Of a DNA stretch of 64,000 nucleotides, positions 52,633-62,715 are shown one piece after another; positions within the stretch are counted from its first letter, which is position 1, and every line of letters begins with the position of its first letter. Source of the stretch: CAZVGZ01 sp964627605. GTDB lineage: Bacteria; Latescibacterota; MWCZ01; CAZVGZ01. Below the pieces are notes generated by a model. The model had not been told where the DNA came from. It saw nothing but the letters and a program-made list of their open reading frames with translations, and did no database searches. The stretch lies in assembly GCA_964627605.1 (NCBI GenBank), contig CAZVGZ010000006.1, forward strand, positions 43,348 through 107,347, read 5' to 3'. The position numbers were made by a program, and so were the translations under genes.

Positions 52633-54105
52633 CTAAAACCCTCCAGGGAACGCCGCTCCCTCACGGAAGAACAGAAGCCAGATCAACACAAACACCGGCA
52701 GCAGGATCGGCAGCGAATAGCGCACGAGATATGCCACAAAACTTGGGCAGTCAACGCCTGCCTGTTCGGCGATGGATTTGACCATAAAGTTGGGTGCGTT
52801 ACCGATATAGGTCATCGCACCGAAAAACACCGCGGCGATGGATATGGCGGTGAGATACCCAACGGTCTCAGGGCTGCCAGAGCCTGATGCAAAAGCTCTT
52901 ACATCGGCGATGGAGCTTATATCCATCCTGAATTTGCCCATGGCACCACTGAGGAAATTGAGATAGGTCGGCGCGTTGTCCAAAATCCCTGAGAGCGAGC
53001 CGGTAAACCAGTAGAAGTGGCTCACCTGTAGAGCGTCGCCCTGCTTGTGCGCCCAGTCGGCTATCAACTGCAACGCTGGCATCATCGTACCAAAAATGCC
53101 GGCGAACAGGAATCCAACCTCCCTGATCGGCTCAAAGTTGAACTCGTTGCCTTTTAGGCACTCCTTGTCAGCCATGCTATATGACAGCCACAATACCGCA
53201 AACATGATCACTTCCCTGAACCCGAGCGGAAGATGCAGAGTGTGGATCGGATAGGCCAGAATGTTATGCAGAGCGCCTTCCCTAATAACGTTCGGGTCAA
53301 GGAAGACCGAGATAATGATAATAGCCAGCCAGAGAAAGTTCTTCTGTCCCTGTATAGAGATTGCCCCTGAGTAGCTCTGATCGGCTGCTTCATCCTTGTT
53401 GCGGGTGTCGAACACGAAGAAGATCGCCAATATCATCACTATGCCGGTGAGCCAGATCGTCCACACATGCGTGAAAACCCAGAAGAACGGGATGCCTTTG
53501 AGGAACCCTAGAAACAGCGGCGGATCGCCAATAGGGGTCAGCCCGCCGCCTACATTGCTGACTGTGAAGATGAAAAAGATGATATGGTATGCCTTTAGTC
53601 TACCCTGGTTGATCCGCATAAACGGACGAATGAGCAGCATCGACGCGCCGGTGGTTCCGATAAGGTTGGCTACGAGCGAGCCTATAAAGAGAATTGCGAC
53701 ATTGAGCAGCGGCTTGGATTTCTTGTCGATCTTTATGAGGATGCCACCTGATGCCACAAACAGCGACCCCACAAGCGCCATAAAAGAGATGTATTCAGCG
53801 GTTGTGTGTAGAACGGTCACACCGTTTCCCAGCACAACCAAGTAGAACGCGACAACCACCGCGCCCAGCGCCAGCGCGACGTGGGGGTAGTAGTGGTGCC
53901 AGAAGTGGGGGTAGAACAGGGGGCCGGTGGCGATCATCGCCAACAGAAGTGCGAAAGGTAGAACGGTCCAACCTGGCGGCAGCGCACCACCTGAAGCGTA
54001 GACGTTCGGTGCGAGCGCCAAGATCGCGAGAACCACCGCTGGAAGCCAGCGCCAAAACCCCGTCCGCCGGGGGGTCATCGTCTGTGTCTTGAAATCGGCT
54101 TCCAT
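52633..54105 (-). CDS. NhaD/CitT-type sodium:proton antiporter
   Basis: The protein (490 aa) has about 12 membrane helices and the ion-transporter pattern 'MALVGSLFVASGGILIKIDK', 'SLVANLIGTTGASMLLIRPF', 'VSNVGGGLTPIGDPPLFLGF' and 'SGILDNAPTYLNFLSG'. The two hairpin-like motifs (NLIGTTGAS, GGGLTPIGDPP) are those of NhaD/ArsB-type carriers. A His-rich loop ('YPHFWHHYYPHVA') follows the second helix. It probably exchanges Na+ for H+ across the inner membrane. Confidence 0.82.
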   Translation of the reverse strand: MEADFKTQTMTPRRTGFWRWLPAVVLAILALAPNVYASGGALPPGWTVLPFALLLAMIATGPLFYPHFWHHYYPHVALALGAVVVAFYLVVLGNGVTVLHTTAEYISFMALVGSLFVASGGILIKIDKKSKPLLNVAILFIGSLVANLIGTTGASMLLIRPFMRINQGRLKAYHIIFFIFTVSNVGGGLTPIGDPPLFLGFLKGIPFFWVFTHVWTIWLTGIVMILAIFFVFDTRNKDEAADQSYSGAISIQGQKNFLWLAIIIISVFLDPNVIREGALHNILAYPIHTLHLPLGFREVIMFAVLWLSYSMADKECLKGNEFNFEPIREVGFLFAGIFGTMMPALQLIADWAHKQGDALQVSHFYWFTGSLSGILDNAPTYLNFLSGAMGKFRMDISSIADVRAFASGSGSPETVGYLTAISIAAVFFGAMTYIGNAPNFMVKSIAEQAGVDCPSFVAYLVRYSLPILLPVFVLIWLLFFREGAAFPGGF

Positions 54106-54287
54106 CAGGAGTTGTCCTTTCGTTAGATCGGTTAAACTGTCCCCAATATCAGAATAGTGCCCAAAGCGAATGAAGCCAAGTCCTGTGGTTGTATTGGAAC
54201 CCTTTTTTCGTTAGATTTCCAGGGTTGGTGACGACCACCAAAAAGTCCCGTTAACGGCCTCTCTCCTTTTTCCCGCGAACGCCCCCG

Positions 54288-55667
54288 ATGCCCACTGCTG
54301 TTGTAGCTATTGTTGGACGACCCAACGTTGGCAAATCATCCCTGTTTAACAGGGTGGTTGGCAAACGTATGGCTGTGATTGACGAAACCCCTGGCGTGAC
54401 CCGCGACAGGCACTACGCCACCACCGAATGGGCTGGCTATCAGTTTCGGCTGGTGGACACAGGAGGTGTTGTCCCTAGAACCACCGATCAGATGGAGCTC
54501 AACATTCACGATCAAGTGGCACTGGCGTTGGACGAGGCCGACAGGGTGGCGTTCGTGGTCGATGCGACCACCGGGCTTACCGACGTAGACCGCGAAGTTG
54601 CTCAATCGCTAAGAAAGCAGAACACACCGTGCGTGCTGTTCGTAAACAAGGTGGACAGCGAGCACCAAGAAGCGATGTGGCAGGAGTTTTTCTCACTGGG
54701 CTTAGGTGAGCCTTACGCGGTTTCTGCGATGAGCGGGCGTGGAATGGGGGATGCACTTGACGCGCTGACTCAAGGCCTGCCAAAAGACACCGACGACGGT
54801 TTTGGCGATGAAGAGATAGGCATTGCGCTCATCGGGCGTCCCAACGTGGGTAAGTCATCCACCGCCAACCGGCTTTTGGGCAGAGACGCGATGATCGTCC
54901 ACGGTGAACCAGGAACCACCAGGGATGCTGTGGATACGCCGTTGGAGAGAGGCGATCAGCGTTATGTGCTCATAGACACCGCTGGGATGCGACGCAAAGT
55001 CCAGGTCTGGAAATCTGGGGATACGGTGGAGTACTACAGTGTGATCCGCACACTGAGGGCGCTTGAGCGGTGTCAGGTTGCTGCGGTGCTGATGGACGCA
55101 TTGGAGCCTCTTACACGGCAGGACATTGAGCTGATTGACAATGTGATGGAAGCCGGTAAGGCGATGGTGCTGGTGATAAACAAATGGGACCTGGTTCCCA
55201 GGGACACCGATACGATGGGCGAGTGGGTCAAAGCCCTTCACGACCAGCTACCGATGACTGCGAACTATCCGCTGGTATTCTCGTCTGCTGTCACCGGGCT
55301 TAGAACCACCAACCTTTTGGACGAAGCCAAAAAAGCATTCGATCAGTGGACGCGCCGCGTTGATACCCGAACGCTCAACGACTTCCTCAAGGATCTGATG
55401 AAGCGCAGCCCGCCCAAAGGGGGCCGTTCAGGTCCGCTGCGGCTGACATTCATCACCCAGGCGTCGGTCGAACCTCCGACGTTTGTTATTTTCGTCAACA
55501 GGCCTGACCGGCTGGCTGAAGCGTACCGCAGGTTTCTTGAGCGCAAAATTCGCGAGACATTTGGTTTTTCAGGCGCACCGATCCGGTTTGTGTTTCGCCG
55601 CAACAGAGATGGTCGCGACCAGGACGATGCCGCGATGGAGGAGTCCGGTTCTGGCACTGCAACGTGA
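54288..55667 (+). CDS. der: Ribosome biogenesis GTPase Der (EngA)
   Basis: The protein (459 aa) has two G domains in tandem: G1 'GRPNVGKSSLFNRVVGKRMA' with 'DTGG' and 'NKVD', and the second 'GRPNVGKSSTANRLLGR' with 'DTAG' and 'NKWD'. A C-terminal KH-like domain follows (about 350-440). This is the unique Der layout. It is needed for 50S subunit assembly. No good ribosome site precedes ATG 54288, but the N-terminus matches the family exactly. Confidence 0.96.
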   Translation: MPTAVVAIVGRPNVGKSSLFNRVVGKRMAVIDETPGVTRDRHYATTEWAGYQFRLVDTGGVVPRTTDQMELNIHDQVALALDEADRVAFVVDATTGLTDVDREVAQSLRKQNTPCVLFVNKVDSEHQEAMWQEFFSLGLGEPYAVSAMSGRGMGDALDALTQGLPKDTDDGFGDEEIGIALIGRPNVGKSSTANRLLGRDAMIVHGEPGTTRDAVDTPLERGDQRYVLIDTAGMRRKVQVWKSGDTVEYYSVIRTLRALERCQVAAVLMDALEPLTRQDIELIDNVMEAGKAMVLVINKWDLVPRDTDTMGEWVKALHDQLPMTANYPLVFSSAVTGLRTTNLLDEAKKAFDQWTRRVDTRTLNDFLKDLMKRSPPKGGRSGPLRLTFITQASVEPPTFVIFVNRPDRLAEAYRRFLERKIRETFGFSGAPIRFVFRRNRDGRDQDDAAMEESGSGTAT

Positions 55668-55761
55668 CTTTGGTCTCCGTCCGCGCCGATTGGACGACGC
55701 ACATATCTCATTTTCAGCCGCGTGCCAGACCGCGAATGCGGCGTTTAAAGGATAGACGGTT

Positions 55762-56610
55762 GTGGATTTGATTCCTCCAGCACTTCCTATAGCAGATGTG
55801 ACGTGCGGCGACCTGGTGATTGAAGGCCACTCGGCATCGGCGTTTTCCAGCTTTGTGATGATCCGGTCGCTCAACCTGTGTTTCGATGCGGGTTCCTGCA
55901 TCGAAGAGATGCTGCCGCTGGACCATCTTTTTATCACTCACGGCCACCAGGATCACATTCTAGGTGTCACCAGGTATGCCGGGTTAAGGCGACTCCAGAG
56001 GATGCCAGAGCCGACCATCTATCTTCCATCGACAATCGCCAAAGAGATGGGGGCGCTGTTCGATTCAATGGCCAGGCTCGAAGGCAAATCTGGATGGACA
56101 GCGCCGCTCTGCCCTATGGACAACGGACAGAGAGTTTTTCTTAACCCCAGGCTCATGGCTGAAGCTTTCGATGTAACCCACACGCTTCCATCGCTGGGCT
56201 ACACTATTTACGACTACAAGGAGAAACTAAAGCCTGAGTATGACGGCACCCCTGGTAGGCTGTTAGGAGATCTCAGGCGATCAGGGACGCAGATTACCAA
56301 CCCCGTTGAGACCCCGCTGGTGACCTACGTCGGCGACTGCACCGCAGCGACTCTTCCCATCGTAGCAGATATGCCAGTGAGCCGAGTGCTCATAATAGAA
56401 TCGACGTTTGTCGATGACGCCCACTACGATCTGGCTGAAAAGAGGGGCCATCTGCACATTGATGATCTAGCGAAGATGGGCGACGCCTTGGGACATGAGC
56501 ACATCGTTCTCACCCATTTCAGCCGCCGCTATCAGGGCAGTGACATCAAACGTCGCGTCCTCAGGAGGCTTCCTGAGTCTCTGTCTAGCCGAGTCCAGGT
56601 GTTGGCGTAG
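55762..56610 (+). CDS. Metallo-beta-lactamase-fold hydrolase (RNase Z-like)
   Basis: The protein (282 aa) has the metal motif H60-x-H62-x-D64-H65 ('LFITHGHQDHILGV'), 'YVGDCTAATLP', 'VLIIESTF' and a final 'IVLTHFSRRY'. This is the RNase Z/ElaC group pattern, and the size is close to RNase Z (about 300). It could process tRNA 3' ends or act on another phosphodiester. GTG 55762 follows AAAGGAT. The stop overlaps the MFS gene start by one base. Confidence 0.8.
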   Translation: MDLIPPALPIADVTCGDLVIEGHSASAFSSFVMIRSLNLCFDAGSCIEEMLPLDHLFITHGHQDHILGVTRYAGLRRLQRMPEPTIYLPSTIAKEMGALFDSMARLEGKSGWTAPLCPMDNGQRVFLNPRLMAEAFDVTHTLPSLGYTIYDYKEKLKPEYDGTPGRLLGDLRRSGTQITNPVETPLVTYVGDCTAATLPIVADMPVSRVLIIESTFVDDAHYDLAEKRGHLHIDDLAKMGDALGHEHIVLTHFSRRYQGSDIKRRVLRRLPESLSSRVQVLA

Positions 56611-57830
56611 TGGCGTCGTCATCCTCAGCAACTGGCCGCTCACCTTTGGCGGTCCTCTTCGTCGTGGTCTTCATGGACCTGGTGGGCTTTGGTATGATCC
56701 TTCCGGTCTTGCCCTACTACGCTGAGACATTCGGAGCCTCCAAAGCTACTGTGGGCTACCTTTTCGCCTCCTATTCTCTGATGCAGTTTATCTTCTCGCC
56801 GTTGTGGGGCAGACTGTCCGACCGTGTTGGACGCCGCCCGGTGCTTCTTATAAGCATCGCTGGAACGGCGGTGGGTTTTGCGCTATATGGTCTGTCTGAC
56901 TCTCTGATACTGCTGTTCGCGTCGCGACTTTTGGCTGGGGGTATGGCAGCCAACCTCTCAGTCGCTCAGGCGTATGTAGCTGATGTCACGAACGCTGAAA
57001 ATCGCGCCAAGGGTATGGGGATGATCGGTGCGGCGTTCGGTCTTGGTTTTGTCATGGGCCCAGTCCTGGGTGGTGAACTAGGACGATGGGGTACGTGGGC
57101 ACCAGGTTTTGGGGCAGCGGCGCTTAGTCTGGTGAACTGGGTTGTTGCGCTGCTCGTTTTGAAGGAGCCGGAGCGCGCCAAAGATACCAGAAGCCGAATG
57201 TCGTGGGCGAAGTGCAGCCGCATGTTGGCAACTCCTGAGTTGAGCGGTCTGATAGCCGTGTTTTTCATCACCACATTCGCGTTCGCCAACATGGAAGCGA
57301 CGTTTGCGCTGATGATAGAACGCACTGTGTTTTCCGGGGTACCGCATGCGATTTTGGGCACCTACGCCGGGCGTCTGTTTGCTTTCATAGGTATCTGTAT
57401 GGTGATTATACAGGGGGGTCTTGTAGGCCGCCTGACAAGGTGGGCTGGTGAGGAGAAGCTGATAATCGCCGGGCTGACGATTCAGGGGGTTTTTCTTTTG
57501 CTGATGCCCTACGCGCCCACAGTTGTATGGCTCATGCCGGTTTTGGCGGCAGTGGCTATAGGCAGCGGGATAACCAACCCATCGGTACACAGCCTGCTCT
57601 CCCGCCGCAGCCCGGCGGATGTTCAAGGTGGGATTTTGGGGATATCCCAGTCCGCTTCGAGCTTAGCGAGAGTCGTTGGTCCGGTCTGCGGAGGTCTGCT
57701 GTTTCAGAACCTGGGACTCAGCGCACCCTACTGGATGGCTGGTGGCGGCGTCTTAGTCGCTGGTCTGTTGGCGTTTAACATGAGAAACAGAGGTTTGGGC
57801 GCGGAATCTTTCGATGCGGTTCAGGAGTGA
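56610..57830 (+). CDS. MFS exporter, TetA-like
   Basis: The protein (406 aa) has 12 predicted helices and the major facilitator motif A 'GRLSDRVGRRPVLLISI' after helix 2, with motif C 'GFVMGPVLGGELG' near helix 5. It begins 'LAVLFVVVFMDLVGFGMILP', typical of TetA-type drug:H+ antiporters. The actual substrate is unknown. GTG 56610 overlaps the preceding stop. Confidence 0.88.
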   Translation: MASSSSATGRSPLAVLFVVVFMDLVGFGMILPVLPYYAETFGASKATVGYLFASYSLMQFIFSPLWGRLSDRVGRRPVLLISIAGTAVGFALYGLSDSLILLFASRLLAGGMAANLSVAQAYVADVTNAENRAKGMGMIGAAFGLGFVMGPVLGGELGRWGTWAPGFGAAALSLVNWVVALLVLKEPERAKDTRSRMSWAKCSRMLATPELSGLIAVFFITTFAFANMEATFALMIERTVFSGVPHAILGTYAGRLFAFIGICMVIIQGGLVGRLTRWAGEEKLIIAGLTIQGVFLLLMPYAPTVVWLMPVLAAVAIGSGITNPSVHSLLSRRSPADVQGGILGISQSASSLARVVGPVCGGLLFQNLGLSAPYWMAGGGVLVAGLLAFNMRNRGLGAESFDAVQE

Positions 57831-57836
57831 TCTAGA

Positions 57837-58856
57837 GTGGCCCATCTGACATCTAGCCGGTTGATGCTGGCGTCCTTGATCGCTTTGGGCGCACTCGTTT
57901 TGGCGTCTATTGTGGCGTTGGCCGTGGGATCGACATCAGTGCCGCTATCAGATGTTGTGGATACCTTCATGGGCGACGGCAGAGGTGTGTCGGATATCAT
58001 CGTCCGGCAGATTAGACTGCCCCGAGTGGCATTGGCCGCACTGGTTGGCGGTTCGCTAGCCGCTGCTGGGGTGATCTTTCAGGCGCTGTTGCGAAACCCG
58101 CTGGCTGATCCGTACGTATTGGGGATTTCCGGTGGTGGTGGTCTCGGCGCGGTCCTGGCGGTGTCTGTCGGAGGCTCCATCTCGGTGGGCACAGAAGTTC
58201 TGGTGCCTATATGGGCGTTTGTCGGTTCATTGGGAGCCATAGCGCTCGTATACACTATCGCCAGGAGCAGCGGGTCGGTGAATATGCACACCATGCTGCT
58301 CGCTGGTGTAGTCACCAACGCTATCTGTTCGGCGCTTATCATGGGGCTTACGCTTACGCTCTCATTCGAGAAGTTTCAGACGGTTCTGTTCTGGCTTATG
58401 GGCCATCTTAGCAGCCGTCTTTCGTGGGGCAGTTTTTTGCATCTCGGAGCGTATGTCGGAGTTGGTCTTGTGATGATAGGAGCCGTGGCGCGGGACCTTA
58501 ATCTCATGAGTTTGGGGGACAGGCAGGCCGCGCATCTGGGCACCAACGTCGAGCGGACCAAAGCTATTGCCTTCATCGGGGCATCTCTGATTACCGGTGC
58601 GGCGGTGTCGGCAGCGGGGCTTGTTGGGTTTGTCGGGCTGATGGTGCCCCATGGGGTCAGACTGCTCGTTGGGCCCGACCACCGGATTCTTCTTCCAATC
58701 TCCGTTGTAGTCGGTGCGGCGTTTCTAATTCTCACCGACGCGACAGCAAGGTGGGTAATCGCTCCGACAGAGCTTCCAGTCGGTGTAATCACCGCGCTCA
58801 TCGGCGGCCCGAGTTTTATCTGGATGCTTCGGCAGCGCGACCGAGGTGGCGCATGA
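57837..58856 (+). CDS. FecCD/BtuC-type ABC permease
   Basis: The protein (339 aa) has about 10 membrane helices and the FecCD pattern 'IRLPRVALAALVGGSLAAAG', 'ALLRNPLADPYVLGISGGGG', 'VGLMVPHGVRLLVGPDHR' and 'ELPVGVITALIGGPSF'. Family members import B12, heme or ferric siderophores with a binding protein and ATPase. The ATPase gene overlaps its stop; no binding protein gene is in the window. It lies 6 nt after the MFS gene. Confidence 0.92.
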   Translation: MAHLTSSRLMLASLIALGALVLASIVALAVGSTSVPLSDVVDTFMGDGRGVSDIIVRQIRLPRVALAALVGGSLAAAGVIFQALLRNPLADPYVLGISGGGGLGAVLAVSVGGSISVGTEVLVPIWAFVGSLGAIALVYTIARSSGSVNMHTMLLAGVVTNAICSALIMGLTLTLSFEKFQTVLFWLMGHLSSRLSWGSFLHLGAYVGVGLVMIGAVARDLNLMSLGDRQAAHLGTNVERTKAIAFIGASLITGAAVSAAGLVGFVGLMVPHGVRLLVGPDHRILLPISVVVGAAFLILTDATARWVIAPTELPVGVITALIGGPSFIWMLRQRDRGGA

Positions 58857-59671
58857 CGACACCGTCGATTGGCCTGACAGTTAAGGGAGTGTCGTTCAGA
58901 TATCGCCATGAGCATGTGCTTGACAACGTAGACTTAGAAGTGCCTCCTGGGCAGTTTTTGGGAGTATTAGGGCCAAACGGCTGCGGCAAAACCACGCTGT
59001 TAGGGATATTGGCAGGGGTTCTCAATCCTGAGAGCGGCACCGTTCTCGTCGGCGGTGAAGACGTCCACCAGATGTCGCGCAGGCGTATCGCCGGGATCAT
59101 GGCTGTCGTGCCTCAAGAGTCGGCATTTACGTTTCCCTATACCGCGCTGGAAGTGGTCTTGATGGGGCGAGCGCCGCATCTTGATCGGTTTTCGCTCGAA
59201 GGCGAGAGAGACCTTGGCGTGGCAAAGGCGGCGATGGAGCGTACCGATGCATGGCAGTTCCGCGACAGGCATATGGACGAGCTGTCTGGCGGCGAAAAAC
59301 AGCGTGTGATCCTAGCGCGGGCGCTGGCTCAAGAGGCCCGTGTACTACTCCTGGATGAGCCAACATCGGCACTCGATCTCAGGCATCAAGCCGACATTCA
59401 CGCATCATTAGCTGACCTAAATCTGAACGACGGTCTGACGGTGGTAATGGTTTCCCACGATCTGAACGCTGCGGCTCGAATGTGTTGTTCTGTGGCGCTG
59501 ATGGACAAGGGCGGAATCGTTGCCACAGGGGAGCCGGACCGGGTGTTTACCGCTGAAAACCTCAAAAAGGTCTACCGTACCTCGTTGGACGTCACGACCG
59601 ACTCAAAAAACGGCCACCCACTGATACTCCTGCCGGCCCCGGATGTGTCCCGCCGTGCGGCCAACAGCTAG
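58853..59671 (+). CDS. ABC transporter ATPase (BtuD/FecE type)
   Basis: The protein (272 aa) has Walker A at 40-48 (GPNGCGKTT), the signature 'LSGGEKQRVILARALAQE', Walker B 'VLLLDEPTSALDL' and the switch His in 'VVMVSHDLNAAARMC'. It powers the preceding FecCD permease. ATG 58853 overlaps the permease stop (ATGA). It is followed 6 nt later by the 630-aa gene. Confidence 0.93.
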   Translation: MTTPSIGLTVKGVSFRYRHEHVLDNVDLEVPPGQFLGVLGPNGCGKTTLLGILAGVLNPESGTVLVGGEDVHQMSRRRIAGIMAVVPQESAFTFPYTALEVVLMGRAPHLDRFSLEGERDLGVAKAAMERTDAWQFRDRHMDELSGGEKQRVILARALAQEARVLLLDEPTSALDLRHQADIHASLADLNLNDGLTVVMVSHDLNAAARMCCSVALMDKGGIVATGEPDRVFTAENLKKVYRTSLDVTTDSKNGHPLILLPAPDVSRRAANS

Positions 59672-59676
59672 AGCCA

Positions 59677-61569
59677 ATGTCCTCCACACTTCTCATACTT
59701 GACGAGCATACATCACCCAAAGATCACGCCAGATTGCTCAAAGCGGCCCCTGACGCTGATGTACTCGCCAGGAAATCGGTATCGCCGTCCACAGCCACTG
59801 AGCAGGCACTGCAATCATCTGGGCGCTGGCACCCCTCTGACGCGTTCCGCACCGCAGAGCGGTCAGCGGCGATCTACGACGACACTGTCGCAGCGATAGA
59901 CACGATTTTTGAAGAGAGCGTCGGCGGCATAACGCTTTCCCAGGCGACAGAGGTCGATGGGCTGTCGCTTAGGCGCGTTCTCCACACAGCGATCTCGCTC
60001 ATTGTCGAACGCTGCGTTTCGGATCTGGAGTCGGTCTCAGCGGCGTTGGAGGCTCTGGAGCCAGATGAGCTGCTCATGGTCAGCGGCACCAGCGATTTGG
60101 AGCGAGCAGCCAGCTTCCACGCAAAACAGCGAGGCGTGCCCGTTAGAGTCCTTTCGCCGTGGGCTGATCGTCTGCCTGGCGGGTGGCGCTATCGAGGCGG
60201 CGGCGGACCTAAGTACACGCCGATGTTTCTTGACCAGGCGCGGGAGAAAAAAAGAGTCGGCGCAAAGGAAGATGTGTGGTCAGAGCCCCCGAACAGTCAG
60301 CGTCCTGGTCCCGGACCTGGTCCGGTAAACACCTTTTTTCCGCTCCACTACAGGACAGATGTAGGGGCGGTGCTCCCGATCCTCGATCGCGCCCAAAACC
60401 GCATGGCTCAATGGACCTGCAAAATCTCCGCAGAACCCCATGGTGCGGCCTGTCAACTGCTTGCAGGACAAGGTCGATATTTCGATTCGCTAGCTGACTT
60501 TGTCACCACGGACGACAGACGTTGGGTCGATGGGTGGATGCCACGCTTGAAGCGTTCATGGCTAGCTGGTCTAGACTCGGCTTCCGCCTCTGGACACTAT
60601 TGCGAAATCGTCCGGCAAGCGCGACCGGCCCTTGTGAAACTTGCAGACGACAATCCAGATGAGTCGGGGATGAGGACGGCGCTCTGGTGGTTCAGGATGC
60701 TCCGCCGTGCATGCCGCGAATACTCGCCAAAGCTGATGGTGATCACCGACGAGGCCACACCGTTCTATCAGATCGCCATGCAGACAGCGCAGATGGAAGG
60801 GGTTGCCACGCTGCATGTGCCTCACGCCGCGATGGGTCGGCATATGAAATACCAGGATCAACGCGCCGATGTCATCGCCGTCGCTGGTCAGAGGGACAAG
60901 GAATGGCTCACCTCACTTGGTACTGACCCCGACAGAGTGGTGGTAACCGGCCGGCCGTCGTTCGACACTCTGGCTGGCGGGTTCAGTGAGCGAGGCGCTA
61001 AAGTCCGTCAGTCGCTGCCTCTCAAAGACCCCTCAAAACCGTTGATGGTGTATACCGCGCTGTCAGGGCGAGGGGTGACCGCCAAAGAGGATGTTGTAGC
61101 AGCTTCTCGCGAGATTCTCAGCGCGGCCAGACAGACGCCAGAAGTCACTCTGGTTATCAAGCTTCATCCGCAGGACGACGGCGCTGTGATGCGGAGTCTG
61201 GTTGCGAATGAAGGCCCGAAAGATGCGGTCGTGATCTCTGATGTGGACCTTCACGGGCTACTCTTTGAGGCGGCTGTCGTGGTCACGCTCGCCTCCACTA
61301 CAGGACTGGAGGCGATTATGCTGGAGCGACCGATCATCGTCGTCAACCTGTCTGGAAAACCTGACCTCATCGCCTATGTCGAAGACGGCGGGGCGTTGGG
61401 GGTATATGAAGCCGGTGGACTGCATAGTGCGCTCAATCTGGCGCTTAGCGACGCCGATACTCAGCAGCGGCTGGAGATAGGTAGGCGCAAAATTGTGGTC
61501 GAGCACGCTTTCAAGAATGACGGCGGTGCCACTGACAGGGTCGTCGATCTGATGGAACGGATGGCCTAG
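59677..61569 (+). CDS. GT-B-like protein, possible surface-polymer transferase
   Basis: The protein (630 aa) is soluble. Its C-terminal 300 residues look like a GT-B fold: 'LMVITDEATPFYQIAMQTAQ', 'VATLHVPHAAMG', 'VVVTGRPSFDTLAGG', 'VTLVIKLHPQDDG' and 'ASTTGLEAIMLERPIIVVNL'. The His-Pro-Gln-Asp and Ser-Thr-Thr-Gly-Leu-Glu motifs resemble those of capsule and CDP-glycerol/UDP-sugar transferases. The first 270 residues are not recognised. It follows the ABC transporter genes within 6 nt. Substrate unknown. Confidence 0.6.
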   Translation: MSSTLLILDEHTSPKDHARLLKAAPDADVLARKSVSPSTATEQALQSSGRWHPSDAFRTAERSAAIYDDTVAAIDTIFEESVGGITLSQATEVDGLSLRRVLHTAISLIVERCVSDLESVSAALEALEPDELLMVSGTSDLERAASFHAKQRGVPVRVLSPWADRLPGGWRYRGGGGPKYTPMFLDQAREKKRVGAKEDVWSEPPNSQRPGPGPGPVNTFFPLHYRTDVGAVLPILDRAQNRMAQWTCKISAEPHGAACQLLAGQGRYFDSLADFVTTDDRRWVDGWMPRLKRSWLAGLDSASASGHYCEIVRQARPALVKLADDNPDESGMRTALWWFRMLRRACREYSPKLMVITDEATPFYQIAMQTAQMEGVATLHVPHAAMGRHMKYQDQRADVIAVAGQRDKEWLTSLGTDPDRVVVTGRPSFDTLAGGFSERGAKVRQSLPLKDPSKPLMVYTALSGRGVTAKEDVVAASREILSAARQTPEVTLVIKLHPQDDGAVMRSLVANEGPKDAVVISDVDLHGLLFEAAVVVTLASTTGLEAIMLERPIIVVNLSGKPDLIAYVEDGGALGVYEAGGLHSALNLALSDADTQQRLEIGRRKIVVEHAFKNDGGATDRVVDLMERMA

Positions 61570-61684
61570 AGAGTAACTCCCAACACGTCGGGACCGTGCC
61601 GTCCAAGGTTTGGCGGCGTACTATTTCAGTGCGGCGGATGCTGCGGGCCATGATGCAACAGACGAAGGAATGGAGGACAGTTTA

Positions 61685-62665
61685 ATGCGCATATGCGTCG
61701 CTGGAGCGATGGTGTTCGACGAGACCGTGCTGCCTGATGGTAGCAGTGTGGAGTCGTTCGGCGGGATAGTCTATAATATGGCGGCGTTGTCGGCCATCGG
61801 TGGAGGCGAGCTGGAGATTGTGCCCATCTCCAATGTCGGTGACGACAGATGGAATCAGATAGCCGAACTCACGGTGTCCATGCCTGGGGTCCAAACTGAT
61901 GGTTTGACCAAAATCTTAGATGGCAAGCTGACCCACGCCCAACTCGTCTACCGCGACGAGAACTACCGCGACGAGTATGTGCGATTTATGATGCCTGAGC
62001 TAAGCGGCTCTGATTTCAGAGCTGTCGGCAGTTACGATGCAGTCGTTGTCAATTTCGTTAACGGCACTGAGATGACGCTCGACACCGTCGCCGAACTAAG
62101 GGCGAGTACCGATGCTTTCATGCATCTGGACATGCACAACGTCATGGTGCGCTTTATGGATGACGGCGAGAAAACTTTCCTGGATTTCTCAGACTGGCCA
62201 GAGTGGGTCTCTCATTTTGACGCGGTGCAGATGAATGAGTTTGAGGCTGAGAAAGTGTTGGGACGGGAAGTCTCGTCTATCGAAGAGTTTACGGTAGCGG
62301 CGAAAGAGGTCCTTGACGCAGGTCCCCAGGTAGTACTGATGACGTTAGGACCACAAGGGGTGGTTGTAGCCCACCGCCAGGACGGTAGTGATTATCACTG
62401 TCATATCCGGGCAGCGCCGATCGCGAAGTTGGTAGACACCACCGGTTCTGGTGATGCGTTCTCCGCGGGGTTCGTGTGGAACACCCTCAACGGAGCCGAG
62501 CCGCTAACATCAGCCATGTCCGCAGCGGTGGTCGCTGCTGTCAACTGCCAGACACCAGGTATCGGACCGCTGGCCCAAGCCAGAGATGCGTCATCCAGAG
62601 TTGCCGACATCTGGCCTGAACTGTCATCTCAAGTCGAAAACGGTTGGCCAGGGGAGCCTTACTAA
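61685..62665 (+). CDS. PfkB-family carbohydrate kinase
   Basis: The protein (326 aa) has the ribokinase/PfkB fold: N-terminal 'VAGAMVFDETVLPDG', a Gly-rich part 'SFGGIVYNMAALSAIGGG' and the ATP/catalytic motif 'VDTTGSGDAFSAGF'. It phosphorylates a sugar or nucleoside not identifiable here. ATG 61685 follows GGAGGA; the longer frame from 61610 adds an unlikely leader. A HAD phosphatase gene starts about 50 nt after its stop. Confidence 0.85.
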   Translation: MRICVAGAMVFDETVLPDGSSVESFGGIVYNMAALSAIGGGELEIVPISNVGDDRWNQIAELTVSMPGVQTDGLTKILDGKLTHAQLVYRDENYRDEYVRFMMPELSGSDFRAVGSYDAVVVNFVNGTEMTLDTVAELRASTDAFMHLDMHNVMVRFMDDGEKTFLDFSDWPEWVSHFDAVQMNEFEAEKVLGREVSSIEEFTVAAKEVLDAGPQVVLMTLGPQGVVVAHRQDGSDYHCHIRAAPIAKLVDTTGSGDAFSAGFVWNTLNGAEPLTSAMSAAVVAAVNCQTPGIGPLAQARDASSRVADIWPELSSQVENGWPGEPY

Positions 62666-62715
62666 CATCGACCATACACCCTTTTGTCACATCCACCCAA
62701 ATTGAAAGCCAAAAC